Shown here: piece by piece, positions 34,754 through 44,044 of the stretch
Numbering within the stretch: position 1 is the stretch's first letter
How the letters are laid out: each line of letters starts with the position of its first letter
Source: Sporotomaculum syntrophicum
GTDB taxonomy: Bacteria > Bacillota > Desulfotomaculia > Desulfotomaculales > Desulfallaceae
Assembly (NCBI RefSeq): GCF_009932395.1
Contig: NZ_LSRS01000005.1
Location: 417,390 to 481,389 of the forward strand
Direction of reading: 5' to 3'
DNA length: 64,000 bases
Notes under the pieces: generated by a model
The model's database searches: none
Seen by the model: the letters and a program-made list of their open reading frames with translations, nothing else
Told to the model about the DNA's origin: nothing
Program-made: the position numbers and the translations under genes

Positions 34754-36184
34754 ATGGATATGAAGCTAATTATAAAGCCGGCGATAAGAATAAGCTTAGT
34801 CTATGTTATGATTGGCATTATTTGGGTTGCATTTTCCGACAGCTTGCTGCTCTATCTGCTGGCCAGCGATATAAAACAACTTACGGTAATGCAAACTTAT
34901 AAAGGTTGGGTTTATGTGAGCGGTACTGGCTTGTTATTATATTTCCTGTTGCGACGTGAACTGCGGATTCGCGAACAAAAAGAGGTTTTACTGGAAAATG
35001 AAAAAAAGTTTGCCTCTGCCGTGGTGAATACCGCTGGTGCACTGGTTCTGGTCACTGACAGCGAGGGTAGAATTATTAAGTTTAACCGCGCCTGCGAAAA
35101 AATTACCGGTTACTCAGACCACGAGGTAATAGGTGTACATATCTGGAATTTATTGCTTGTTTCGGAAGAGGTGGCAGTGTTTCAGCGTGTCTTTGAGGTT
35201 TTAAAAACCAGTAAGGAGTCTGTTGAACATGAGGCATGCCTGGTCAATAGAAATGGTGACCGGAGGGTGATTGCCTGGTCTAATACCATCCTTTTTGATA
35301 ACCAGGGTTTGGTGGAGTACATCATCTGTACCGGCATCGACATTACCGAGCGCAAACAAATCGAGTATGAGCTGAGAAAACACCGTGCCCAACTGGAAGA
35401 GCTAGTGACAGAGCGTACTACCGATCTTATTCAAGCCAATGAAAAGCTGAAACAGGAAATGACGGAGCGCAAGCGGGCGGAGGAAGCGCGCAAACAAATG
35501 GAAAAAGAAATGGTTCGTCTGGAGCAGCTGAACTTGATTGGGGAAATGGCTGCCGGTATTGCTCACGAAATTAGAAATCCAATGACCACAGTACGCGGTT
35601 TTCTGCAGGTATTTCAAAGTAAAGACTCTTTTATGGAATTCAGGGACTACCTGGAGCTGATGATCAAGGAATTGGATTCGGCCAATTCCATTATTACAGA
35701 ATTTCTTTACCTGGCTAAAAATAAAGCTGTTGATGTTGAGAAACTGAATCTCAATACGATTATTGAAACCTTGCTACCGTTGATGCAGGCCGACGCTGCG
35801 AACAGCGAGAAATATACTAACCTGGAGCTCACGGATATACCGGACTTATACCTTAATGAAAAAGAAATGCGCCAGCTGATCTTAAACTTGGTTCGCAATG
35901 GCCTGGAAGCTATGTCCCCCGGCGGCAATTTAACTATAAAAACATATTTGGAAGGCCAAGAGGTTGTCCTGGGCGTGCAGGATCAGGGTACAGGCATCGA
36001 ACCCGGTTCCTTGGAGAAGTTGGGCACACCTTTTTTTACCACCAAGGATCAAGGGACAGGTCTGGGGCTGGCGGTTTGCTACAGTATTGCTGCAAGGTAC
36101 AACGCGGTCATTAAGGTGGACACTAGTCCTTCGGGGACTACTTTTTTTGTCCGGTTCAGGCGTCCTCAGCAGGCTTTTTTGTAA
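34754..36184 (+). CDS. PAS-domain sensor histidine kinase, membrane bound
   Basis: About 476 residues. Two N-terminal transmembrane helices (residues about 12-32 and 47-68) flank a short loop. A PAS domain follows (LVTDSEGRIIKFNRACEKIT, then CTGIDITERK), then a coiled coil, HisKA with phospho-accepting His in GIAHEIRNPMTTVRGFLQ, and a HATPase (NLVRNGLEAM, DQGTGIEP, GTGLGLAVCYSIA). It resembles orphan sporulation-type kinases; no response regulator is adjacent. ATG 34754 or 34760 fits the GGCGGGG site. The C-terminal half is closely like the decayed kinase at 58659-60013. Confidence 0.88.
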   Translation: MDMKLIIKPAIRISLVYVMIGIIWVAFSDSLLLYLLASDIKQLTVMQTYKGWVYVSGTGLLLYFLLRRELRIREQKEVLLENEKKFASAVVNTAGALVLVTDSEGRIIKFNRACEKITGYSDHEVIGVHIWNLLLVSEEVAVFQRVFEVLKTSKESVEHEACLVNRNGDRRVIAWSNTILFDNQGLVEYIICTGIDITERKQIEYELRKHRAQLEELVTERTTDLIQANEKLKQEMTERKRAEEARKQMEKEMVRLEQLNLIGEMAAGIAHEIRNPMTTVRGFLQVFQSKDSFMEFRDYLELMIKELDSANSIITEFLYLAKNKAVDVEKLNLNTIIETLLPLMQADAANSEKYTNLELTDIPDLYLNEKEMRQLILNLVRNGLEAMSPGGNLTIKTYLEGQEVVLGVQDQGTGIEPGSLEKLGTPFFTTKDQGTGLGLAVCYSIAARYNAVIKVDTSPSGTTFFVRFRRPQQAFL

Positions 36185-36194
36185 TTCAACAAAA

Positions 36195-36224
36195 CCTCAC
36201 GCCCAACTGCCTGAGGATTTTTTT
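36195..36224 (+). terminator. Terminator of the histidine kinase gene
   Basis: CCTCA pairs with TGAGG and is followed by seven Ts, 11 bases after the stop codon. Confidence 0.7.
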
Positions 36225-36336
36225 GTCAACTTTTGCCGTAAATATTTAAGCCAACGTTACCTTGTTTTCAATCTGGTAAACATATAAGGTTATGAAATAC
36301 AGAAATTTTAGTAAATACCCGTATTGCTTCGCAGAC

Positions 36337-36458
36337 AAAAAAATCCGGCTTTCCAGCCGGGAGGAGAGGAGGTAGTTATGGAATTCAGCTAAGAGCTAAG
36401 GTTACAACCAGGAAAAGCCTAACAAATAAAAATTTCCGGGTTTTATCCCTGTAGCTTC
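36337..36458 (-). ncRNA. Candidate small RNA C: CCUCCUCUCCUCC plus terminator
   Basis: On the - strand CCGGCT/AGCCGG around a four-base loop is followed by seven Ts (36337-36360). Directly before the stem is CCTCCTCTCCTC (36361-36372), strongly complementary to Shine-Dalgarno sequences. The promoter at 36470-36498 would give an RNA of about 120 bases. No open frame is present on this strand; the + strand shows only ATG plus three codons. Confidence 0.5.
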
Positions 36459-36469
36459 TTAATTATTAT

Positions 36470-36498
36470 ATTCTACGTGAATTTTATATATCCTCCAA
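36470..36498 (-). promoter_or_regulatory. Promoter of candidate small RNA C
   Basis: TTGGAG (36493-36498) and TAGAAT (36470-36475) are 17 bases apart; an overlapping perfect TATAAT lies at 36465-36470. Confidence 0.5.
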
Positions 36499-36749
36499 AT
36501 AATAAAATAATTGAGAAAATTTTTATATTTTTTTATGAGGTCATTTTTTATCAAACGCTTAAGGCTGAATAAGCGTATACAGGTTTAGTTTAATATGTAT
36601 ACGCTTGGCTTCTCGTTCGGCTGCTGTATTACTAAAATGATTACTTCAGGCTTTCCGTTCTTTTTGTTTAACAGCCAACCTGTTTATATCGCTGCCCGGT
36701 ATGCTACAATTTATTGTATAAAACTTGTACCCCGGAAAGGATAATTAAC

Positions 36750-37880
36750 ATGCATCGAGTGGATATAGTAATTATAGGTGCCGGTGTGGTGGGTCTGGCG
36801 GTGGCTGCGGAATTGTCTAACAGTTTGACTGGGCAAGCTATCGTAGTGATGGAGCGGCACCACAAGTTTGGCATGGAAACCTCGAGTCGGAACAGCGAGG
36901 TTATTCATGCCGGGATGTACTATCCTGACGGTAGTCTCAAGGCTAGGTTATGCGTGGAGGGCAACCGGCTTCTATATCAGTTCTGTAAGGTATGGGGTGT
37001 TCCACATAAGCGTTTAGGTAAATTAATCATTGCCCGGACGGCTGAGGAAGTACCGGTACTGGAGTCAATTTTAAACCAGGGGCTGGCAAATGGGGTTACC
37101 GACCTCGAGCTACTGGAGGCAGGCCAAGTCAGGCAGCTGGAACCGCATGTTGCAGCGGTAGCTGCAATTTTGTCACCATCGACAGGCGTAATTGACTCCC
37201 ACGCACTGATGTATCGCCTGGAATACCAGGCCCGCTGTCAGGGGACGATGTTTGCCTATCGTCATGCAGTGACAATGGTGGAACGGAGTGGCGCCGGTTA
37301 CCGGTTAACATACCGTGGTCCCGATGGCCAAAGTGACTGGATTTATTGTGATTGGTTAATTAATAGTGCAGGTTTATGGGCAGATAAAATCCCTTCCTGG
37401 CTGGGGTTGGATGTTGAGCAGGCCGGGTACCGCATCTATCCCTGTAAAGGGGAATATTTCGGTGTATCCAATGCCAAGTCCGGTCTGGTGAGCAGGCTAA
37501 TTTATCCACCGCCGCTTAAGGAATTAAAGGGCTTGGGTATTCACGCCACCAAAGCCTTGGACGGCCGGCTGAGGTTTGGGCCCAGCGCCTTTTATGTGCA
37601 GGATTTGGATTACAGTGTTGATGAGGAACATGCCAGTGAATTTTATCGGGCGATTAAATCTTACCTGCCCTTTATCGATTTGGCTGACCTGCAGCCAGAA
37701 ATAGCCGGCATCAGGCCTAAAATCCAGGGGCCCGGGGATCCGGTGCGGGATTTTGTGGTGCGGCATGAGGTGGAGCATGGACTGGCCGGCTTAATCAACT
37801 TAATTGGTATCGAATCGCCGGGCTTGACCTCCTCGCTGAGTTTGGCCGGGATGGTTGCTAATATGATTGGAAAGGAATAG
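36750..37880 (+). CDS. FAD-dependent oxidoreductase, L-2-hydroxyglutarate oxidase (LhgO)-like
   Basis: 376 residues. The FAD-binding N-terminus is DIVIIGAGVVGLAVAAELS. The DAO-family signature specific to LhgO-like enzymes, METSSRNSEVIHAGMYYPDG, and the C-terminus LINLIGIESPGLTSSLSLA are present. Such enzymes oxidise 2-hydroxy acids such as L-2-hydroxyglutarate to keto acids. The exact substrate is not certain. ATG at 36750 follows AAAGGA by eight bases. It is a single gene with its own terminator. Confidence 0.83.
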   Translation: MHRVDIVIIGAGVVGLAVAAELSNSLTGQAIVVMERHHKFGMETSSRNSEVIHAGMYYPDGSLKARLCVEGNRLLYQFCKVWGVPHKRLGKLIIARTAEEVPVLESILNQGLANGVTDLELLEAGQVRQLEPHVAAVAAILSPSTGVIDSHALMYRLEYQARCQGTMFAYRHAVTMVERSGAGYRLTYRGPDGQSDWIYCDWLINSAGLWADKIPSWLGLDVEQAGYRIYPCKGEYFGVSNAKSGLVSRLIYPPPLKELKGLGIHATKALDGRLRFGPSAFYVQDLDYSVDEEHASEFYRAIKSYLPFIDLADLQPEIAGIRPKIQGPGDPVRDFVVRHEVEHGLAGLINLIGIESPGLTSSLSLAGMVANMIGKE

Positions 37881-37904
37881 CTTTACCGGCTATTCCTTTT
37901 TACT
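37872..37904. terminator. Bidirectional terminator between convergent genes
   Basis: AAGGAATAG pairs with CTATTCCTT, overlapping the stop codon of the FAD oxidoreductase gene and followed by T-rich sequence on the + strand. It also lies just past the stop of the aldehyde dehydrogenase on the - strand. Confidence 0.75.
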
Positions 37905-37912
37905 CGTCAGTA

Positions 37913-39286
37913 TTAAATATGTTTCAGTATGGTTAGCTTGTTTTTATTGTAAGGAGGGTATCTGAGTTTAATATCTAATAAGTATGATTTGTTAAGGATG
38001 CTTTTGGTGTGGGAAAAGGTATCAAAGCTGGTTTTGCCGTGGTAGGCTCCCATACCGCTGTTGCCGACACCGCCAAAAGGCAGATAAGGAGTCGCCAGAT
38101 GCATAACGGTATCGTTGATACATCCGCCCCCATAGGACAGGTTTTCTACGACCCTTTGTTGATTTTTTCGATTGGTGGAAAAAAAATATAATGCCAGGGG
38201 GCTTGGCTGACGGCTGAGCTCAGCAATAACTTCTGCTAGATTTTCATATTCCAGCACCGGCAGGATTGGCCCAAAGACCTCTTCCTGCATGACGGGATCC
38301 TCCCAGGTGATGTGCTCAATAACGGTCGGTTCGATAACGAGTTTATCTTTGCTATATTGACCGCCGGTTACTATGTCACCCCGTTTAAGCAAATTCAGCA
38401 AACGGTTAAAATGACGCTGGTTGATTATTTTGGGGTAATCGGTGTTGCTGCAGGGGTTTCGGCCATAAAAAATAGTAATGTATTTTTTTATGCGGTATAA
38501 CAGTTCATCTTTGATGCTCTTGTGTACCAGGAGAAAGTCGGGAGCCACACAGGTCTGACCTGCATTTAAAAACTTGCCCCAGGTAATCCTCCTGGCCGCC
38601 AGGTCAATATTTACATCCCGGTCCACAATACACGGGCTTTTCCCCCCCAGCTCAAGAGTCACGGGCGTAAGGTGTTCAGCTGCAGCTCGCATTACGGTTT
38701 TTCCAACCGCTACACTTCCGGTAAAAAAAATATAATCAAATTTTTCGCTGAGCAGGTCTTGATTCGTCTGCCTCCCCCCCTCCACCACGGCTACAAATTT
38801 CTCAGCAAAACAGTCCCCGATGATTTGAGCTACCACCGATGAGGTGTGCGGGGCGTAAGCGGAAGGCTTGATAATGGAGCAATTACCCGCGGCTATGGCA
38901 CCAATGAGGGGGGTAAGAGCAAGATTAAAAGGATAATTCCAGGGTGACATGATCAGGGCAATACCATACGGTTCAGGGATAATGTAGCTTTTCGCCGGGA
39001 AATTTGCCATCCCTGTTTTTACTTTGTGGGGTTTAGCCCAGGCGGGGAGATGTCTAATGGTATATTTTAATTCTTCAAGGGTCAGGCCTATTTCTGTGGC
39101 GTAAGCTTCAAAAGTCGCTTTATTTAAATCCTTTTTCAGTGCCTGGATAATTTCTTGTTCGCGGCGGATAATGGTCTGCTTTAAATCCTTAAGCCTGGCA
39201 AGGCGGAAGGATATCGGTCTAGTGCTCCCACTTAGGAAATACTCACGCTGACTATGTAAAATTGTTTTAATATCCAAGTTACTCAC
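37913..39286 (-). CDS. Aldehyde dehydrogenase, fatty-aldehyde (class 3) type
   Basis: About 457 residues. Motifs are MSPWNYPFNLALTPLIGAIA, FTGSVAVGKTVM, VTLELGGKSPCIVDRDV, NAGQTCVAPDFLLVH with the catalytic Cys, and the C-terminal PFGGVGNSGMGAYHGK. The short N-terminus and membrane-type C-terminal region match fatty aldehyde dehydrogenases of the YwdH/class 3 group. GTG at 39286 (VSNLDIKT) is the likely start, since longer readings add a non-homologous tail. It lies 88 bases after the aminotransferase-reductase fusion gene on the same strand and probably handles an aldehyde made by that protein. Confidence 0.87.
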   Translation of the reverse strand: MSNLDIKTILHSQREYFLSGSTRPISFRLARLKDLKQTIIRREQEIIQALKKDLNKATFEAYATEIGLTLEELKYTIRHLPAWAKPHKVKTGMANFPAKSYIIPEPYGIALIMSPWNYPFNLALTPLIGAIAAGNCSIIKPSAYAPHTSSVVAQIIGDCFAEKFVAVVEGGRQTNQDLLSEKFDYIFFTGSVAVGKTVMRAAAEHLTPVTLELGGKSPCIVDRDVNIDLAARRITWGKFLNAGQTCVAPDFLLVHKSIKDELLYRIKKYITIFYGRNPCSNTDYPKIINQRHFNRLLNLLKRGDIVTGGQYSKDKLVIEPTVIEHITWEDPVMQEEVFGPILPVLEYENLAEVIAELSRQPSPLALYFFSTNRKNQQRVVENLSYGGGCINDTVMHLATPYLPFGGVGNSGMGAYHGKTSFDTFSHTKSILNKSYLLDIKLRYPPYNKNKLTILKHI

Positions 39287-39374
39287 TACCCTGCTCAATA
39301 TGAAAAAAGCGGCCGTGCAACTCTTTACCGGATAGGTGGACAGCCGCTTTGGATGCTTAGCCGGTAATATTAAA

Positions 39375-42008
39375 TTAACGCGCAATGTTAATGAGGTGGT
39401 CTTTTTGCCTGCGGGCTTTTGCTACCCGCTCCCATTCCTGCTCGCTGAGGGGCTGCTCGAAGCTCCTCAGCTGGGCGAGTTCGAAACCATGCTTGACCGC
39501 CAGCTCCCTGAAGTACATCATGTTATCCAGGGATAGGTCTGAGCCCAGGCTTATATCTTGATAATGATGCTCCAGGGCCAGCATCATGGTTTCGGCCATG
39601 CAGGCGTAGCCCAGGCCTTGTTCAAAACCAAAATTCCACCCCAGGGTCGGGCGGCCGGGTACGGCTACCACCCCGCCGTCAATCACAAGTACGTCAGGCC
39701 TAATTTGCCGAACGGTGGGGCTAACATTGGAGGGTTTGGATATATCGCAGACAATGGCCCCGTTGGCCAGCCACCTGGGGTTAACCAGCTCATCCACGCT
39801 GCTGGTGGCAGTCAACACTACCTGAGCTCTGGGCAGCGCCTGGGCAATGTCGGTAGTGATAACCAGCCGTCCTTGCTGCTCCAGTTCCGCGACCACCGGA
39901 AGCCAGTTATCCACCGGGGTGCCCAGCGGTGGCAGGTCCATTAGCAGCAGGTTGGCACCAAAGCTGTCCGGCGCCGGTTGCCAGCCGCGGCTGGCCTGTT
40001 CGGCCAGGTGCATGCAGCAATATGCCCCGGCCTGGCGGAGGCGGCGGGTGCTGGCCTGGGGATGGCGGGCATTGCCAACCAGGATGATGTTCTGCATTTC
40101 TTCGGACAGCAATATGGCCAGGGTGCGGCCAATAGCCCCGGTAGCGCCGATGATCGCGGCGGAACACTGGCTGAGGTCCATTTTAAAACGCCGGGCAGCC
40201 AGTTTTATAGCCTCCACCCCTGCCACCACGGTGTAGCTGTTGCCAGTGGTCAGGGGCAGGACTTTGCCCTGCAGCAGCAGGCCGCCCCGGGATACTACCG
40301 AGGTATAGGCTCCCAGTCCCGCAATGCATGCCCCCCGCTGTTGGGCTAACTCCAGAGCTTTCTCCAGTTCCTGGTTAATTACTTCAGTATTAAGCTCCAG
40401 CATTTCCTTGGCCGTGTGGGGTAGGCAGATAAACTCGCCGTAAGCACGTCGACCAGCCCGGGAAACCACCGCGGTCCGGCCCATAACAAAAGGTTTCATT
40501 TGCTGGCTGCCAAGCTCGGCCAACTTCTGCAGCGCGTCGCTAGCAATGCCCTTGAGGCTGGGATCGAACAGTGGGTACTGGTATAAGTCTAGCGGGTGTA
40601 TGATAAAGGCAAACCGGCCTTCCTCAGAGTGACCGGTGGGCTGGTAGCGATCCCAGGGGTACATTTCCTCCCGGGGCTTGTGGATGATGGGCTGATTGCC
40701 CAGGCCAATTATCGGGCGCAGCAGCTCAGGGGTATTGCCCTTATCCAGCACGTTGCTCACCTTTTCCAAAGCCTGAAGGACGACCTGGCATTCCTCCCAG
40801 GTAACGGTCAGAGAAGGCTCCAGTCGGATCACCTTGTTGCCGTTGAGCGTTGGTGCAACCCGTAACCCTTCTACATTTAACAGGTAACTGGCGATTAGCG
40901 GTGTAAGATTATCTTGATAGGAAAGCACGCTTAAATAGCTACTGGGAAAGTCGGCTCTGGATAGATCGAATTCAACGCCTAGCATGTAACCGCGGCCGCG
41001 AATGCTTTTTATTACCCGGGGATAACGCTGTAGCAGCATTTCCAGGGCTTCCCGCAGGCGGCGGCCGTTGTCCTGCACCCGCCGAATCATTGACTGGTCG
41101 TTCCTGACTAAAATATCCAATACTTTGAGACCAATACGGCAACCAAGGGTGTTGGCGGCAAAGGTTGAAGAGTGCCGCTCGGCGAAATCTTTACTGTAGG
41201 CCTCTGCTGTGCTGAGGCAGGCTCCGATGGGGAAGATGCCACCGCCTAGCGCTTTGGCCAGCAGCAGCATATCCGGGCAAAGGTTTTCCTCTTCGCAGGC
41301 AAAAAGCCTGCCGGTGCGGCCAAGTCCGGTTTGGATTTCATCCAGCACAAACAGCACTCCGTGCTGTCGGCATAACTCCCTAGCTTGGACTAAATAGCCC
41401 GAGCTGGGTACGACAATGCCGCCCTCACCCTGGATCGGTTCTAGGAGCAAAGCAGCGTAGCGACCGTTGTTGTTCTCCAGTTCTTGTTCCAGTGCGGCCA
41501 GATCGTTGTATGGTATGCTTTTAAAACCCTCCACCGGCGCACCAAAGGGCAGCTGGTAGTATTCCCGACCGGTGGCCGAAAGGGCGCCCAGGGTTTTGCC
41601 GTGAAAGCTGTTGGTGGTGCTTAAAATGCCCGGTCTGCCGGTGGCTGAGCGGGCCATCTTGATAGCGGCTTCCACTGTTTCGGCTCCACTGTTGGTAAAA
41701 GTGACATACTGCAGACCTTCAGGAGCCAATTCAATTAGACGCCTGGCCAACTCACCGGCAGCCTCCAGAACAGAGGGCTGGATAAAGCTTGGTTCTGCGC
41801 TGGTCCGGACTTCGTCAATAGCCTGCCATATTTCCGGGGGATTGTAGCCAAAGGGCAGTGCCCCGTAGGCGGCAATAAAATCAAGATAGCGTTTGCCTTC
41901 TGAATCAAACAGATAATGCCCTTCCCCTCGGATATAGGTTTTGTCTAAATGTACCTGTTCCAGCAGATCGCCCAGATGAGGGTTGACGTACCTAGAAAAG
42001 TTATGCAT
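39375..42008 (-). CDS. Fusion of class III aminotransferase and acyl-ACP-reductase-like domain
   Basis: About 877 residues. Residues 1-420 are a PLP class III aminotransferase (VTFTNSGAETVEAAIKMARS, LFVLDEIQTGLGRTG, MLLLAKALGGGIFPIGA with the PLP lysine). Residues 450-850 resemble long-chain fatty acyl-[ACP] reductase: GACIAGLGAYTSVVSRGG, LTTGNSYTVV, NAD(P) site AAIIGATGAIGRTLA, NGAIVCDISKPSNV with a Cys where cyanobacterial AAR has its acylated Cys, and VIDGGVVAVPG. The combination suggests making an aldehyde from an acyl thioester and aminating it, or related chemistry; this is inference. ATG at 42008 follows AAAGAGG. Confidence 0.8.
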   Translation of the reverse strand: MHNFSRYVNPHLGDLLEQVHLDKTYIRGEGHYLFDSEGKRYLDFIAAYGALPFGYNPPEIWQAIDEVRTSAEPSFIQPSVLEAAGELARRLIELAPEGLQYVTFTNSGAETVEAAIKMARSATGRPGILSTTNSFHGKTLGALSATGREYYQLPFGAPVEGFKSIPYNDLAALEQELENNNGRYAALLLEPIQGEGGIVVPSSGYLVQARELCRQHGVLFVLDEIQTGLGRTGRLFACEEENLCPDMLLLAKALGGGIFPIGACLSTAEAYSKDFAERHSSTFAANTLGCRIGLKVLDILVRNDQSMIRRVQDNGRRLREALEMLLQRYPRVIKSIRGRGYMLGVEFDLSRADFPSSYLSVLSYQDNLTPLIASYLLNVEGLRVAPTLNGNKVIRLEPSLTVTWEECQVVLQALEKVSNVLDKGNTPELLRPIIGLGNQPIIHKPREEMYPWDRYQPTGHSEEGRFAFIIHPLDLYQYPLFDPSLKGIASDALQKLAELGSQQMKPFVMGRTAVVSRAGRRAYGEFICLPHTAKEMLELNTEVINQELEKALELAQQRGACIAGLGAYTSVVSRGGLLLQGKVLPLTTGNSYTVVAGVEAIKLAARRFKMDLSQCSAAIIGATGAIGRTLAILLSEEMQNIILVGNARHPQASTRRLRQAGAYCCMHLAEQASRGWQPAPDSFGANLLLMDLPPLGTPVDNWLPVVAELEQQGRLVITTDIAQALPRAQVVLTATSSVDELVNPRWLANGAIVCDISKPSNVSPTVRQIRPDVLVIDGGVVAVPGRPTLGWNFGFEQGLGYACMAETMMLALEHHYQDISLGSDLSLDNMMYFRELAVKHGFELAQLRSFEQPLSEQEWERVAKARRQKDHLINIAR

Positions 42009-42110
42009 TATGAATACCTCTTTATCTTTTGATTTCAAAACTAAGACAAACTATGCTTTCCTTACCAACAGTCATCGAAAAAAGTGTAAGCAGTTTAATG
42101 AAAAAAGTAA

Positions 42111-42650
42111 TTAACCGGCGTTCTTTAAATGCAGGATAAGCTTGTGTAATTGTTCAGGGTCAATCCAACAGTCTTTTTTAATGGGTGAAATCCCAATCTC
42201 CCAGCCAATTATCTTAGGTCCAAGAATGGCTTCCACCATCTTAATGCGCATATCCGAACCGATGAAAATGACCGAGTCGTAGCTCTTAATTTGAGAAAAT
42301 ACATCCATGATATAGTTGATTAAAGCAGCCCCGTTTTGTTCCTGCACGAAGTTACAGCGTTCTTCTTCGGTCATGAGGAGGATGAAATCCACACCTCCGG
42401 CCTGGGCCACTTCGGTTAATTCCCTGGCATTGGCCAGCGGAAAACCGATTACCGCCACCTGAGGACCTTTGCGAATTTCCCCCAGACCTTCCAAACGCGA
42501 GACGAGAGTCCGGTCAACACCTAACCGGTCGGCTACTTCCTGCTGGGAAAGCCCTTCATGCCTCAGCTGCAGTATTTGATCCACCATTCGGTGGATCCGG
42601 TCGGTGTTTAAAACCTTGTCTCCTACCCGTATGATATTCATATCTCTCAC
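42111..42650 (-). CDS. Helix-turn-helix regulator with an unknown ligand-type domain
   Basis: 179 residues. The N-terminal region has an HTH, ILQLRHEGLSQQEVADRLGV followed by DRTLVSRLEGLGEI. The remainder, VAVIGFPLANARELTEVAQA, MTEEERCNF and YDSVIFIGSDMRIKMVEAIL, looks like a Rossmann-like sensing domain. It is on the same strand and about 100 bases upstream of the aminotransferase-reductase fusion, so it is the best candidate regulator of that pair. The start is GTG at 42650 or ATG nine bases later. Confidence 0.7.
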   Translation of the reverse strand: MRDMNIIRVGDKVLNTDRIHRMVDQILQLRHEGLSQQEVADRLGVDRTLVSRLEGLGEIRKGPQVAVIGFPLANARELTEVAQAGGVDFILLMTEEERCNFVQEQNGAALINYIMDVFSQIKSYDSVIFIGSDMRIKMVEAILGPKIIGWEIGISPIKKDCWIDPEQLHKLILHLKNAG

Positions 42651-42873
42651 CTGTGTACAAAATTGTGCTCAATAATATATTAACACAATTATACGTTATT
42701 TTTCCAATGAATATGCGTGGAATTTGGGGGCGAAAGGTCGGCTAGCTAAGATTATGGCTTGTTTAGGGAGCCTGCTGCAGGTTACTATATTTTCAGAATA
42801 ATTTACCCATGCAGGAATACCATAGTAGGTTGTTTAAAATTACTATAACATTGATTCTGAAGGGGGTATTAAG

Positions 42874-43098
42874 ATGGTGGGTGGTTGGATGTCCGGTGGT
42901 ACCATGATCTTGGTTTTATTATACGTTGCCGGTTCATTACTGCTGTTTGGTTTAGGCATATATTTTTTGCTAACCGCAGTTAACTTTATGAAGGAAAAGG
43001 CGCAAAATGAACGGGAGATCATCGAGAAGCTAGAGCAATTAATTCGGTTAACTGCGAAAACAAATGCTCCGTCTCGCGACGAACATGAAATACCGTAA
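42874..43098 (+). CDS. Small membrane protein with coiled-coil tail
   Basis: 74 residues. One N-terminal transmembrane helix (ILVLLYVAGSLLLFGLGIYF) is followed by a charged helical tail (FMKEKAQNEREIIEKLEQLI). GGGGG lies eight bases before the ATG. No family is recognised; the layout resembles small envelope proteins that oligomerise through the tail. Confidence 0.6.
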   Translation: MVGGWMSGGTMILVLLYVAGSLLLFGLGIYFLLTAVNFMKEKAQNEREIIEKLEQLIRLTAKTNAPSRDEHEIP

Positions 43099-43233
43099 GC
43101 AGGTCTATAGGTTGGAAATCTCGGCAGGTGGCTTTAGGAACAAAAGATAAAATTACTAGGAGGGATACCTTGGGGATTTAAGCGAGCTTTAATTTAGCGC
43201 AAGCTGAATGTATAAGAAGATTTATTGGAGGCG

Positions 43234-43971
43234 ATGAACATAAAAAGTAAATTCACAGTTATATTGGCTTTAATGATGCTGTTGGCTTTTGGCTCTATTG
43301 CCAGTGCTGCTACTTTTGTTAACGGCATGGCTGTGGATAGCAAACTGGTTGATGGCAGAACACTGGTCCCGGTTAGGGTGGTCTCGGAAAACCTTGGCTC
43401 GACGGTAAATTGGGATGCTGCAACAGGCTCAATCACCATCACTGGTGAAACGATCATTGTATTATCAGTTAAGAATAACCGGGCAGTAGTGGGCAATGAG
43501 GTTGTCGAATTGGACGTTGCACCCAAAAACTATGACAGCAGAGTATACATTCCGGTCAGGTTTGTTTCCGAGTGCCTAAAGGTACCAGTTAACTGGGATG
43601 GTAAAAACGCTTACATTGGAAAGCAGTCCATCATCAACCAGCAAGGCAGTTTATTATCTAAGGTAATTGTTTTGGAGAATTTTGAAAACATGTTACATGA
43701 AATGGAATCCGGGTTTAACAAACACGATGTTAATGCTTTTGATAGTGCCAGGCAGCGTTTGAGTGAAATTAAACAGAATTTTAATGACCATGGTATATAT
43801 GACTATGACACCTATTTAAATGAATGGCTTAAATTTATCGATTTATCAATTCAATCGGTCAAAAACCAATCTTCTGAGTTGAGTGAAAAGGAAAAAAATA
43901 TGCTTTTAGAAAATGGTGCTAATTTGGTTAAACTAATTGAGTTGATTAACCAGGATTCCAGATTTAAATAG
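43234..43971 (+). CDS. Exported copper amine oxidase N-terminal-domain protein
   Basis: About 245 residues. A signal peptide (FTVILALMMLLAFGSIASA) precedes two repeats of the copper amine oxidase N-terminal-like domain common in Firmicutes surface proteins: DGRTLVPVRVVSENLGSTVNW and SRVYIPVRFVSECLKVPVNW. A helical C-terminal region (residues 145-245) follows. The domain is usually a cell-wall-associated module, not an enzyme. ATG 43234 lies very close to GGAGG; the TTG three codons upstream is less likely. Confidence 0.8.
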   Translation: MNIKSKFTVILALMMLLAFGSIASAATFVNGMAVDSKLVDGRTLVPVRVVSENLGSTVNWDAATGSITITGETIIVLSVKNNRAVVGNEVVELDVAPKNYDSRVYIPVRFVSECLKVPVNWDGKNAYIGKQSIINQQGSLLSKVIVLENFENMLHEMESGFNKHDVNAFDSARQRLSEIKQNFNDHGIYDYDTYLNEWLKFIDLSIQSVKNQSSELSEKEKNMLLENGANLVKLIELINQDSRFK

Positions 43972-43986
43972 GATTATAGGATAGAC

Positions 43987-44008
43987 GGGCTGCTGAAAAA
44001 AGCAGCCC
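43987..44008. terminator. Hairpin between convergent genes
   Basis: GGGCTGCT pairs with AGCAGCCC around a GAAAAA loop, 15 bases past the copper-amine-oxidase-domain gene and 36 bases past the end of the YhaN-like gene. Confidence 0.55.
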
Positions 44009-44044
44009 TGATTAACTGTTGTATAGTGCGCCGAACGGCTTCAG

